DNA of 27,652 bases from JALOPX01 sp041309605 (GCA_041309605.1 JBFYZH010000050.1:1-27652), one strand, 5' to 3'; numbered from the stretch's first letter, positions 1 through 6,752 are shown. Program-made: numbers and translations. Notes: generated from the sequence alone by a model not told the origin.

Positions 1-468
1 GGAACGATCAAGGGACAGGTGACCGTCGGTTGCAGCGGCGACATCTTCGTCACCGACAACCTGGTCTATAACACCGATCCGAGGGTCGATCCCAATTCGA
101 CAGATCTCTGCGGTCTTGTCGCCGAGGGGAACGTTACGATGGCCGATAACACGGCCAACCGCGATTCGGCCGACGAGACGGTGATGGCGGCGATCATGGC
201 CCTTAACACCTCGTGGAGCGCCCAGAACTACTCCTCGGGAAGTCCGCGCGGCGACCTCGTCGTTTACGGCGGGATTATACAGAAGATGAGGGGAGCCGTC
301 GGCACTTTCAGCGGCACCACCATCGTCAGCGGATATAGAAAGGACTACAATTACGACAGCCGCCTGATGGATAATCCGCCCCCGGCCTTCCCGACGACCG
401 GCCAGGTGGAGAAGATCGCGTGGAACGAGATCGATCCGGCGACCGACATCGCGCGCAATTTCTGGTAG
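1..468 (+). CDS. DUF4900-like (PilX-type) protein, C-terminal part
   Basis: The reading frame is open from the first base, so the gene begins outside the window and only the last 155 residues are seen. The segment contains LVYNTDPRVDP, a GLVAEGNV stretch, AAIMALNTSW, GDLVVYGGIIQKMRG, VSGYRKDYNYDSRL and NPPPAFPTTG. From memory this order matches the C-terminal beta-rich region of DUF4900 proteins, which usually follow a PilX-like N-terminus and sit with type IV pilus or type II secretion minor-pilin genes. The protein would act at or outside the inner membrane, but the N-terminal membrane segment is not visible. It ends with TAG and is followed 56 bases later by a strong hairpin terminator, so it is probably the last gene of its operon. 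The family call is by pattern memory. Confidence 0.7.
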   Translation, partial: GTIKGQVTVGCSGDIFVTDNLVYNTDPRVDPNSTDLCGLVAEGNVTMADNTANRDSADETVMAAIMALNTSWSAQNYSSGSPRGDLVVYGGIIQKMRGAVGTFSGTTIVSGYRKDYNYDSRLMDNPPPAFPTTGQVEKIAWNEIDPATDIARNFW

Positions 469-524
469 ACAGGCAAGGCCGGCACCGGGGCCGGCATTCA
501 AAGGATACGGCGGCATCGCTGCAG

Positions 525-558
525 GACGGCGCCTTCGAAGGCGCCGTCTTCTCTTTGT
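525..558 (+). terminator. Rho-independent terminator after the DUF4900-like gene
   Basis: Bases 525-548 form a perfect 24-base palindrome (two 12-base arms, GACGGCGCCTTC and its reverse complement), which would fold as a GC-rich 9-10 bp stem capped by a TTCG-type loop. It is followed by TTCTCTTTGT (549-558). This separates the preceding gene from the lipoprotein unit. Confidence 0.8.
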
Positions 559-719
559 AAACGTTTCCCCGGGGGAACCGCGCGATTTTTGTACGGGCGG
601 AAGCCGAAGGCAGGCTGGTCCCGCCCGCGGGGGCGCCGGCACGATCCGTATTCCTCGAACGATATGCCGGCACATTCGGCCTTTCCCGCGGGGGCACCGG
701 TACGACGGCAGATATGAAG
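559..719. other. Intergenic gap with no gene
   Basis: This is part of the 334-base gap between 468 and 803. No convincing ribosome binding site plus reading frame is seen on either strand. It holds a short GC palindrome (563-578), a pair of imperfect 21-base direct repeats (624-644 and 685-705), and then runs into the promoter at 720. Confidence 0.5.
624..705. repeat. Imperfect 21-base direct repeat pair
   Basis: Copies at 624-644 and 685-705 both begin CCCGCGGGGGC and end with ACGA. They differ at two positions (G/A and C/T). Start-to-start spacing is 61 bases, about six helical turns. They lie just upstream of the lipoprotein promoter, so they could be regulator sites or a chance GC-rich duplication. 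Confidence 0.4.
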
Positions 720-749
720 TTGACAATAATGAGCATACGCTGTTATGTT
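720..749 (+). promoter_or_regulatory. Sigma70-type promoter of the lipoprotein gene
   Basis: A perfect TTGACA lies at 720-725 and TATGTT at 744-749, with an 18-base spacer and an extended -10 TG at 741-742. The expected transcript would start near 756, leaving a leader of about 47 bases before the ATG at 803. Confidence 0.55.
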
Positions 750-802
750 AGGCTACGATTGAATGGACTTGAACGGTCATTCAGATTGCAAGGGAGAAGG
801 TC

Positions 803-1519
803 ATGGGAAGACTGATAAGTCTTGCCGCGGTCCTTTCGATGATCGTGGCGGCAGGGTGCAAGCCAGGGCATCCTTCGGCGATAAAAATCGAGGCCGATTT
901 CGACGCCGGCAAGGTGGGGACGATCCTTGTCCTCCCCGCGGTCAGCGTCATAACGCATGGCGAGGATCCGAAAAGGGAATCGGAGATAATCGTCAACAGG
1001 TTACTGTGGCAACTGTTATCAGAGCACGGCGAGTATTCCTATCTTTCCCCCGAACAGTTCCATCTTGCAGTAAACAAGGCCGGCCTGGGGATGAGGATAA
1101 AGGAGTTCAACGACGTGTGGAGCCGGCAGCATGTCCTGTCCGCGGACCTGCTGAACGCCCTTTCCTCCCTCAATGTTGATATGATTCTGGTTCCGCAGGT
1201 GTACCTGTGGAACAAGGACGAGGCCGATTACAGGGAGGAAGCGACCGCATCCGCCACGCAGGTGGGGATTACCCTGAGCATGGTGGATCCGGGTACCGGC
1301 AGGGTGATGTGGGAAGCGACAGACGAGAACTACAGGGAATCGGTCCGGACCGAGGGGGAAAGGGTCCAGTCCTCCACCGGCGGTATCGATAGAAGGATCG
1401 CTGGGCAGACGATTTCGGGCAAGGATGTATATGCCGCACCTCCGTTCGAGGATGTCGCGGTGCTCGTCCTGGGAGCTCTTGTGGGGGCGATTCCGGCAAA
1501 GGTCATAACCGGGACCTGA
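803..1519 (+). CDS. Predicted lipoprotein of unknown function
   Basis: The 238-residue protein starts with MGRLISLAAVLSMIVAAGC, a short signal peptide ending in a lipobox (AAG before Cys19), so it should be lipid-anchored in the periplasm. The start ATG has the ribosome binding site AGGGAGAAGG at 791-800. The body has an alternating beta/alpha look, with a VGTILVLPAVSVI strand, a central 'NVDMILVPQVYLW' strand and 'GRVMWEATDENYRES'. That pattern resembles outer-membrane accessory lipoproteins of the LpoB/CsgG/GNA1162 kind, where a conserved 'W-x-A' strand follows a variable region. I do not recognise it as a specific family. The C-terminus (VAVLVLGALVGAIPAKVI) is hydrophobic and could pack against a membrane or partner. 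Its stop codon overlaps a possible upstream tadA start, so the two genes are probably co-transcribed; a functional link is not evident. Confidence 0.75.
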   Translation: MGRLISLAAVLSMIVAAGCKPGHPSAIKIEADFDAGKVGTILVLPAVSVITHGEDPKRESEIIVNRLLWQLLSEHGEYSYLSPEQFHLAVNKAGLGMRIKEFNDVWSRQHVLSADLLNALSSLNVDMILVPQVYLWNKDEADYREEATASATQVGITLSMVDPGTGRVMWEATDENYRESVRTEGERVQSSTGGIDRRIAGQTISGKDVYAAPPFEDVAVLVLGALVGAIPAKVITGT

Positions 1520-1530
1520 TGGAGGGGAAG

Positions 1531-1998
1531 ATGATGCTGCGGGCCCTCGAAGAGGCCAGGAAGGCCCTTGAAGAGGGTGAAGTCCCCGTCGGTTGCGTGA
1601 TAGTCATGGATGGGGAAGTGATAGGCAGGGGGCATAACGAGGTGGAAGGCAGGTCCCTCTGCACGGCCCATGCCGAGATGATCGCCCTCGATATGGCGTC
1701 CGGCGCCATCGGCGACTGGAGGCTCGACGGTGCCACGGTATTTGTCACCGTTGAACCGTGTTACATGTGCATGGGGGCGTTTTATCTCGCAAGGGTGCAA
1801 AAGGTCGTTTTCGGCGCAAAGCAGCCCAGAAGCGGCGCGTGCGGGTCGGCCGGGGATCTTCGTGAAAGAAACCTTTACGGGCATACGATGGAAGTGACGG
1901 GCGGGGTTCTGGAGGAAGAATCTGTTTTGCTTCTTCAGAAATTTTTCGCTAGATTAAGGGTTGAAGAAAAAGACCGGAGAGATGCGAGAGCTGGCTGA
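1531..1998 (+). CDS. tadA: tRNA-specific adenosine deaminase TadA
   Basis: TadA converts A34 to inosine in tRNA-Arg(ACG), allowing one tRNA to read CGU, CGC and CGA. The 155-residue protein has the deaminase signature HAE (His47 zinc ligand, Glu49 proton shuttle) followed by PCYMC (Cys77, Cys80 zinc ligands). It has the family N-terminus EEGEVPVGCVIV and ends with the usual KFFARLR helix. The ATG at 1531 is preferred because GGAGG lies at 1521-1525, five bases upstream; ATG at 1519 (overlapping the lipoprotein stop) and 1534 are alternatives in the same frame. Oddly, the last seven codons and the stop lie inside the tRNA-Ser(GGA) gene starting at 1976, so excising that tRNA would remove the tadA stop codon. 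Identity is secure; the exact start is less so. Confidence 0.93.
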   Translation: MMLRALEEARKALEEGEVPVGCVIVMDGEVIGRGHNEVEGRSLCTAHAEMIALDMASGAIGDWRLDGATVFVTVEPCYMCMGAFYLARVQKVVFGAKQPRSGACGSAGDLRERNLYGHTMEVTGGVLEEESVLLLQKFFARLRVEEKDRRDARAG

Positions 1999-2066
1999 AT
2001 CGGCACGATTGGAAATCGTGTGTGGGGGTGACTCCACCGAGGGTTCGAATCCCTCTCTCTCCGCCA
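1976..2066 (+). tRNA. tRNA-Ser(GGA)
   Basis: The acceptor arm GGAGAGA pairs with TCTCTCC (2056-2062), with discriminator G2063 and encoded CCA at 2064-2066. The anticodon arm CACGA/TCGTG encloses loop TTGGAAA with anticodon GGA at 2011-2013, reading UCC and UCU. A long variable arm of serine type (GTGGGGG...CTCCACC) follows, then the T arm GAGGG-TTCGAAT-CCCTC. Its first 23 bases overlap the tadA 3' end. Confidence 0.95.
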
Positions 2067-2106
2067 TGATAAAAGGGCCGCATTGAAGACGGAACGATGG
2101 GCCAGC

Positions 2107-2197
2107 GGAGAGATGCCAGAGCTGGTTGAATGGGACGGTCTCGAAAACCGTTGAGCGGGTTTCCGCTCCGAGGGTTCGAATCCCTCTCTCTCCGCCA
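2107..2197 (+). tRNA. tRNA-Ser(CGA)
   Basis: Same acceptor arm (GGAGAGA with TCTCTCC at 2187-2193), discriminator G2194 and encoded CCA 2195-2197. The anticodon arm ACGGT/ACCGT has loop CTCGAAA with anticodon CGA at 2142-2144, reading UCG. The class II variable arm (GAGCGGG...CCGCTC) and T arm GAGGG-TTCGAAT-CCCTC are intact. Acceptor and T arms are identical to the preceding tRNA-Ser 40 bases upstream, which suggests an old tandem duplication. Confidence 0.95.
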
Positions 2198-2312
2198 GAT
2201 TAAAAGATACCGGCGCTTCCATAAGTCGCCGGGCACGGGAATAGATGCCGTGGACTGGTTCTGCGGGAGATTGAAATCTGCCGCGGGACTGCCGGTGGGG
2301 GAGATAAAGGGT

Positions 2313-2388
2313 GGGGATGTAGCTCAGCTGGGAGAGCACCTCGTTCGCAACGAGGGGGTCGTCGGTTCGAATCCGATCATCTCCACCA
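2313..2388 (+). tRNA. tRNA-Ala(CGC)
   Basis: This 76-base cloverleaf has acceptor GGGGATG paired with CATCTCC, giving the G3-U70 wobble that alanyl-tRNA synthetase recognises. The anticodon arm CCTCG/CGAGG encloses TTCGCAA with anticodon CGC (2346-2348) for GCG codons. The T arm is GTCGG-TTCGAAT-CCGAT, and the discriminator A is followed by encoded CCA. The SRP RNA begins 12 bases downstream, so the two are probably made from one precursor. Confidence 0.95.
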
Positions 2389-2399
2389 GTTTATTTCTT

Positions 2400-2673
2400 G
2401 AGATCGTGCTAGGCGGGGAATTAGCGGTGCCCTGCACCCGCAATCCGCTACAGCGGGGCTGAATTCCCGGTTGAGGGAGCGTGGTTTCCGAGCGATCGGC
2501 GGCAGGAAGTGACGTTGATTGCCAGGACCCGCGCAACGAGAACCTGCAAACCCCGTCAGGACCGGAAGGTAGCAGCGGTACGCAGTCATTCTTGTGTGCC
2601 GCGGCCTATCCTGACAGGAGTTAACCCTGTCGCAGGAGCCGGGGGCGCCTCTCGAGGCCGGGTGCACGGTCTC
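2400..2673 (+). ncRNA. ffs: Long (Alu-containing) bacterial SRP RNA
   Basis: The signal recognition particle RNA binds Ffh and docks ribosomes making membrane proteins. The Ffh-binding core is clear at 2555-2575: GTCAGG, then ACCGGAAGGT with the GGAA tetraloop, then AGCAG. The 5' part (GTGCTAGGCGGGG, AGCGGTGCCCTGCACCC, CAATCCGCT) resembles the Alu domain of Bacillus scRNA. The ends pair: GAGATCGTGC (2400-2409) with GCACGGTCTC (2664-2673), one G-U wobble. The length of about 274 bases matches the large bacterial form, not the ~110-base 4.5S form of most Gram-negatives. A short T-rich tail (ATCTCTTTCT) follows. Ends were set by the closing helix and may shift by a few bases. Confidence 0.92.
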
Positions 2674-2704
2674 GATCTCTTTCTGAAAAGCGGACGTAGT
2701 TGCG

Positions 2705-4543
2705 ATGACTTACCTCGTACTGGCAAGAAAATGGCGGCCCAGGACATTTTCCGATGTCATCGGGCAGGATCATGTGACGCTCACGCTGAAAAAGGCCGTC
2801 GAAAAGGGACGCCTGGCGCATGCCTACCTCTTCTCGGGACCGAGAGGTTGCGGGAAGACATCCACCGCGAGGCTTCTTGCGAAGGTGATCAACTGCGAGA
2901 ACAGGAAGGACGGAGAACCATGCGACCTCTGTTCGTCCTGCCGGGCGGTCAACGAAGGCAATCACCTCGACATGATCGAGATCGACGGCGCTTCGAATCG
3001 CGGCATAGACGAGATCCGGGATCTCAGGGAAAAGATAGGCTACGTCTCCTCCCAGAGCGGTTCGAAAATATACATAATCGATGAAGTCCACATGCTTACG
3101 CCGCAGGCGTTCAACGCCCTTCTCAAGACGCTCGAGGAGCCTCCCGCACATGTGTACCTGATCTTCGCCACGACCGAGCCCCACAAGGTTCCGTCCACGA
3201 TCCTCTCGAGATGCCAGAGGTTCAATTTCAAACGGCTGGAACTCTCCGAACTTGCGGGACAGCTCGAAAAAATATGCTCGGACGAAAAGACAGGATTCGA
3301 TCCGGAGGCGCTCCTCATGATCGCCCGCAGGGCGGACGGCAGCATGAGGGACGCGGAGAGCCTTCTGGACCAGTGCATTTCGGCGATAGAGGACAGGATC
3401 GACCTGGAGACGGTGAGAAGGGTCCTGGGACTTGTCGATTCGCAGACGATAGCGGCCCTGCTCGAGGCGGTTTCGGCTCGCGACAGGAAAGCGGCCCTTT
3501 CAATCGTCGAAAAGGTCGTATCATCCGGTATGGATATCGAGGAATTCTTCCTTGCCTATATCGAGGGGATCAGAAACCTGATGATCCTGAGCGTCGAGAC
3601 GGGCGATCAGTTGTTGCAGCTCGACCTGACGCCGGCCGAAGCGGACAGGTTCAGGAGAATCGCCTCCGTATTCAAGACCGAGGACCTTCTGATGCTGTTC
3701 AGGAACGGGGCCCGTTCCTACAGGGAGCTTAAAGGGTCCGGCCAGCCGAGGTATCATCTGGAGGCGGCCGTGACCGACGCCGCTTCGTGGGAGTCCGCCG
3801 TAGAATTGTCGGAACTGATAAGAAGGATCGACGGAGGGGCTGACGGAGTCGCGGGTGGAGGGAAGCACGGAGCAGGATCGTCCGGGAACGCGGCCGTCGC
3901 CTCGCAGCGCGCGCGCGATGGCGGAAAAGCATGCGCCGCGGCGGCATCCGGGAAAAGCGCGGAAGCCGGTTTCACAAGCGCGTCGACGGATCGCGCCGTC
4001 CGGGCGAAAAAGGCCGGGACCCCGCCCGGGGAGGGCGCACCCCCGTCCGGCGATGACGGTGAAGGCTCTGCGGCGCCCCCGGCGCAAATCGGCGATCACG
4101 CTGGAAAGGGAGTCGTCCAGGACGATGCGGCACTTTCGCAGCTTGGCGGAAAGCAGCAGTGGGAGAGATTTCTTGCGCAGGTGAGGGAATCGAAACTGAC
4201 CCTGGGGATCTGGCTGATGTCGGCCGAGGTTACCGGTGTCAGGGAGGATCGCCTGATGCTGGGATTCAGCCCGCAGAACCGTTTCGCCTGTGAAATGATA
4301 CGCGAGGAAAAAAACCGCCGGTACATCGAAACCCATCTAGAGAGGTTCTATGGCAGAAAATTTATCGTCGAAACGGGGGAAGCGGCAAGAATCGATACTC
4401 CCGGCGGAGAACCGGCCGGAAAAAAACCGAAAAGCTCAAAAGGTACGCCGGCCTCCGGAGCGGGTATCGATGAAATTGCCATGGACGCCCCTATGGTCAA
4501 GCGCCTGATGGAGGAATTCGACGGCGAACTTTTCAGGGAATGA
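2705..4543 (+). CDS. dnaX: DNA polymerase III subunit tau (DnaX)
   Basis: DnaX is the AAA+ core of the clamp loader that puts the sliding clamp on primed DNA. The 612-residue protein opens with the family sequence YLVLARKWRPRTF, Walker A GPRGCGKT (45-52), zinc-module cysteines at 64, 73, 76 and 79, the Walker B region IIDEVHML, and the sensor-1/arginine-finger segment TILSRCQRF. Domain III runs to about residue 370. A linker rich in Ala, Gly, Arg and Lys (about 375-475) follows, then a conserved C-terminal domain beginning near QWERFLAQV. No gamma-specific frameshift site is seen at the usual place after domain III. The start has no good Shine-Dalgarno sequence, only GCGGAC upstream. It follows the SRP RNA by 31 bases and is followed by ybaB and recR, an order common in bacteria. 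Confidence 0.97.
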   Translation: MTYLVLARKWRPRTFSDVIGQDHVTLTLKKAVEKGRLAHAYLFSGPRGCGKTSTARLLAKVINCENRKDGEPCDLCSSCRAVNEGNHLDMIEIDGASNRGIDEIRDLREKIGYVSSQSGSKIYIIDEVHMLTPQAFNALLKTLEEPPAHVYLIFATTEPHKVPSTILSRCQRFNFKRLELSELAGQLEKICSDEKTGFDPEALLMIARRADGSMRDAESLLDQCISAIEDRIDLETVRRVLGLVDSQTIAALLEAVSARDRKAALSIVEKVVSSGMDIEEFFLAYIEGIRNLMILSVETGDQLLQLDLTPAEADRFRRIASVFKTEDLLMLFRNGARSYRELKGSGQPRYHLEAAVTDAASWESAVELSELIRRIDGGADGVAGGGKHGAGSSGNAAVASQRARDGGKACAAAASGKSAEAGFTSASTDRAVRAKKAGTPPGEGAPPSGDDGEGSAAPPAQIGDHAGKGVVQDDAALSQLGGKQQWERFLAQVRESKLTLGIWLMSAEVTGVREDRLMLGFSPQNRFACEMIREEKNRRYIETHLERFYGRKFIVETGEAARIDTPGGEPAGKKPKSSKGTPASGAGIDEIAMDAPMVKRLMEEFDGELFRE

Positions 4544-4558
4544 CAGGAGGACCGGTTA

Positions 4559-4870
4559 ATGAAGGATATCGGCAAACTGCTCAAGCAGGCCCAGCAGATG
4601 CAGGCAAAGATGGCTGAAATGCAGGAACGCCTTGCGGAAAAAACGATCGAGTCTTCGGCCGGAGGCGGGATGGTGAAGGTGACGATGAACGGCCGGCATC
4701 AGGTAATATCGATGAGGATAGACCCGGAAGTGGTCGATCCCGCGGATGTGGAAATGCTGGAAGATCTTGTTATCGCAGCGGTTAACGAAGCCAAGTCGCA
4801 GATGGACGAGGTGATCAGGGCCGAGATGAGCTCCCTTACCGGTGGAATGCCTATGCCGGGTCTGTTCTGA
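4559..4870 (+). CDS. ybaB: YbaB/EbfC nucleoid-associated protein
   Basis: This is a small DNA-binding protein that forms dimers shaped like tweezers and is often encoded between dnaX and recR. The 103-residue protein begins with a coiled-coil-like helix (LLKQAQQMQAKMAEMQERL), then the beta hairpin GGGMVKVTMNGRHQVISMRIDP, and a second helix with VIAAVNEAKSQMDEV. It ends in the typical Met/Gly-rich tail GGMPMPGLF. AGGAGG at 4545-4550 sits 8 bases before the ATG, and the gene starts 15 bases after dnaX, so the two are surely co-transcribed. Known members influence DNA supercoiling or recombination, but their role is not settled. Length and order are normal. Confidence 0.95.
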   Translation: MKDIGKLLKQAQQMQAKMAEMQERLAEKTIESSAGGGMVKVTMNGRHQVISMRIDPEVVDPADVEMLEDLVIAAVNEAKSQMDEVIRAEMSSLTGGMPMPGLF

Positions 4871-4871
4871 T

Positions 4872-4903
4872 ACCCGGCCGCGCCGCATACCGGGTCCTTG
4901 TTT
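4872..4903 (+). terminator. Weak hairpin after ybaB, possible terminator
   Basis: ACCCGG (4872-4877) pairs with CCGGGT (4890-4895) across a 12-base loop, followed by CCTTGTTT. An upstream CCGGGT (4856-4861) could pair with the same ACCCGG instead, so two folds exclude each other. The T-tract is poor, and it overlaps the proposed recR -35 box. Confidence 0.3.
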
Positions 4904-4926
4904 CCTGTATTATCCTGTAATATGCT
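4898..4926 (+). promoter_or_regulatory. Candidate promoter of recR
   Basis: TTGTTT (4898-4903) and TATGCT (4921-4926) are 17 bases apart. The predicted start is near 4933, just before the inverted repeat at 4935. The same -10 hexamer with the same spacing occurs before pgpA. This would let recR, the Roadblock gene and the GTPase gene be expressed apart from dnaX-ybaB. Confidence 0.4.
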
Positions 4927-4934
4927 GATTTAAG

Positions 4935-4947
4935 GCAAGATTCTTGC
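4935..4947. repeat. Short perfect inverted repeat at the recR transcript start
   Basis: GCAAGA (4935-4940), one T, then TCTTGC (4942-4947). It lies right after the predicted transcription start and 20 bases before the recR ATG, a position suited to an operator. With 6-base arms it could also be chance. Confidence 0.35.
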
Positions 4948-4966
4948 TTATGACAAGGAGAGAGTG

Positions 4967-5566
4967 ATGAAATATGGGCTCCCGCTGCTCCAGGCGCTGG
5001 TCGAACACTTTAAGAAACTGCCCGGAGTGGGTGAGAAAACGGCTCGCAGACTTGCATTTGCGGTCCTCGACATGGAGGACGGGGAGGTCAGGGATTTTGC
5101 CGAAACACTCCGGCAGGTCAAAGAGAAGATCGGATTTTGCAACAGGTGCGGAAACCTTGCAGAAGGCGAGACGTGTGTCATCTGCGCCGACAAATCGAGA
5201 ACGGAAGGCGTGCTATGCGTCGTTGAGCGGCCGGCCGACATTTACATTCTTGAAGGATCGGGACAATACAGGGGCCGCTACCATGTTCTGCACGGAGTTC
5301 TTTCGCCACTTGATGGAATCGGACCGGAAGATCTGAATATCGGCAGTCTCAGGGAGAGGGTCGTCAAGGAAGGTATAACGGAAATAATAATAGCGACGAA
5401 CCCCAGTGTTGAAGGCGACACGACGTCGCTGTACATTTCGAGGATGCTCAGGGATAGCAACATAAAGTTGACAAGGCCGGCGAGAGGGATACCTCTCGGA
5501 AGTTCTCTCGAGTTTGTCGACAGGGGCACGATATCCAGGGCCCTGGAGGGAAGAGAACCGATATAG
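4967..5566 (+). CDS. recR: Recombination mediator protein RecR
   Basis: RecR works with RecF and RecO to load RecA on gapped DNA covered with SSB. The 199-residue protein has the helix-hairpin-helix segment LPGVGEKTARRLAF near the N-terminus. A four-cysteine zinc finger follows (CNRCGNLAEGETCVIC, about residues 56-71), then the Toprim domain (LCVVERPADIYILE, with GRYHVLHGVLSPLDGIGP). The Walker-like segment ATNPSVEGDTTSLYI and C-terminal tail are complete. ATG 4967 is chosen over GTG 4964 because AAGGAGAG (4955-4962) is well placed for it. It sits after ybaB as in many bacteria but has its own candidate promoter, and the Roadblock gene follows 43 bases later. Confidence 0.96.
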   Translation: MKYGLPLLQALVEHFKKLPGVGEKTARRLAFAVLDMEDGEVRDFAETLRQVKEKIGFCNRCGNLAEGETCVICADKSRTEGVLCVVERPADIYILEGSGQYRGRYHVLHGVLSPLDGIGPEDLNIGSLRERVVKEGITEIIIATNPSVEGDTTSLYISRMLRDSNIKLTRPARGIPLGSSLEFVDRGTISRALEGREPI

Positions 5567-5609
5567 AACCGGATTTGAGTCCTCAGGGCAAGGGAAAGAG
5601 AGATTAAAG

Positions 5610-6107
5610 ATGGTCAGAACCAACTGGAAGGTATTCGAAGAGGATTACTGGGCTATCAGTACCACCCTCCAGGAACTGCTGAGAAACTCGAACTCCACCA
5701 GCGTGATACTGCTCGACAAGACGGGACAGATGATCGCGAGCGTCGGAGAGGAACCTCGCTTCGACATGCACAGTTTCGCATCGCTCTGCGCGGCGGATTT
5801 CGAGGCGAACGCCCAGCTCGCCAAGCTTATAGGGGAAAAGGATTTTTCCACACTTTACCACCAGGGGAGCAACGAGAGCATGTATCTGGCCAGGGTGGCC
5901 AACGATATCATACTGGTTGTTCTTTTCGACAAGAAGACGACTCTCGGTCTTGTACGCCTGAGAACGAAGAAGGCCGTGGACAGTCTCGGAGCAGTCATCA
6001 AGAGGCTTTACAACAAACTTGAGTACGAAAACGAGGAATACTCGGAGTTCGACGAGGAATTCACCGCTGAAGCCGAACTGGAGATAGACAGCCTGTTTTC
6101 GGACTAG
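5610..6107 (+). CDS. Roadblock/LC7 domain protein
   Basis: Roadblock/LC7 proteins act as partners or GTPase-activating proteins for MglA-type small GTPases; MglB of Myxococcus is the known example. The 165-residue protein fits: an N-terminal helix (FEEDYWAISTTLQELLRNSN), the strand SVILLDKTGQMIASVGE, a helix with AADFEANAQLAKLIGE, and strands MYLARVANDIILVVLFDKK followed by helix TLGLVRLRTKKAVDSL. The last 30 or so residues are strongly acidic (EYENEEYSEFDEEF) and look disordered. The start is the ATG at 5610, with GGGAAAGAGAG 7 to 17 bases upstream; an earlier in-frame ATG at 5514 lies inside recR without a ribosome binding site. Only 11 bases separate it from the GTPase gene, supporting a functional pair. 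Confidence 0.85.
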   Translation: MVRTNWKVFEEDYWAISTTLQELLRNSNSTSVILLDKTGQMIASVGEEPRFDMHSFASLCAADFEANAQLAKLIGEKDFSTLYHQGSNESMYLARVANDIILVVLFDKKTTLGLVRLRTKKAVDSLGAVIKRLYNKLEYENEEYSEFDEEFTAEAELEIDSLFSD

Positions 6108-6118
6108 GGGGATGAAAG

Positions 6119-6697
6119 TTGTCGCTTATAAATTATTCGTCACGGGAAATCAACGTAAAGATAGTCTACTATGGGCCGGGACTGTGCGGAAAGACGACCA
6201 ACATCCAGTACATCTATGACAAGGTTTCCCCCGACACCAAGGGCAAACTGATCACGCTTGCCACGGAGATGGACAGGACCCTGTTCTTCGATTTCCTTCC
6301 TCTGGAACTCGGGACCGTCAAGGGATTCAAGACCCGCTTCCATCTTTATACCGTTCCGGGCCAGGTCTACTACGACGCGAGCCGCAAGCTGATCCTCAGG
6401 GGAGTCGATGGAGTGGTCTTCGTGGCGGATTCCCAGAACAGCAGGTACGACGCCAACATCGAAAGCCTTTACAACCTGCACGAAAACCTGGCCGAATACG
6501 AGATGAAGCTCGAAGAGCTGCCTTATGCCATCCAGTACAACAAGAGGGACCTTCCCGACGCGCTCGAAATGCCCGCTCTCGAGGAGGAACTCAATCCGAA
6601 GCATTACCCCGCTTTCGAGGCGGTCGCCGTCAACGGAACAGGCGTCTTCGACACGCTGAAGTCCGTCGCGAAGGGGGTCCTTCGCAACCTTTCCTAG
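6119..6697 (+). CDS. MglA-type small Ras-like GTPase
   Basis: MglA-family GTPases switch between GTP and GDP forms and set cell polarity, motility or localisation of surface machines. The 192-residue protein begins SLINYSSREINVKIVYYGP like MglA, with P-loop GPGLCGKT (19-26), the MglA-type switch II TVPGQ (78-82) in place of DxxGQ, and base-recognition motif NKRD (141-144). The start is TTG at 6119: the only nearby ATG (6112) is out of frame, and AGGGGGA at 6106-6112 is placed correctly. The upstream Roadblock gene is its likely regulator. Whether it drives gliding, pilus polarity or something else cannot be told here. A DUF4900/PilX-like pilus gene lies at the start of the window, but 5 kb away. 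Confidence 0.92.
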   Translation: MSLINYSSREINVKIVYYGPGLCGKTTNIQYIYDKVSPDTKGKLITLATEMDRTLFFDFLPLELGTVKGFKTRFHLYTVPGQVYYDASRKLILRGVDGVVFVADSQNSRYDANIESLYNLHENLAEYEMKLEELPYAIQYNKRDLPDALEMPALEEELNPKHYPAFEAVAVNGTGVFDTLKSVAKGVLRNLS

Positions 6698-6752
6698 ATC
6701 CCCGTATCCCGCTGCCGCTATCACCGGCCCCCAGGGCGCAGGGAGATTATTC

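Noticed and set aside
563..578. Palindrome GTTTCCCC/GGGGGAAC as a second terminator
   Set aside because: It has no loop, includes a wobble pair, and T residues come only after seven other bases. A better terminator lies just upstream.
4308..4314. A-run in dnaX (A AAA AAC in frame), with a second 7-A run at 4420-4426, as a possible tau/gamma frameshift site
   Set aside because: Both are far into the C-terminal domain (codons near 536 and 573), not after domain III, and lack an obvious stimulatory hairpin. A -1 shift ends within about 8 to 15 codons and would not give a gamma-like protein.
5467..5472. TTGACA in recR as promoter for the Roadblock gene
   Set aside because: No acceptable -10 box lies 16 to 18 bases downstream.
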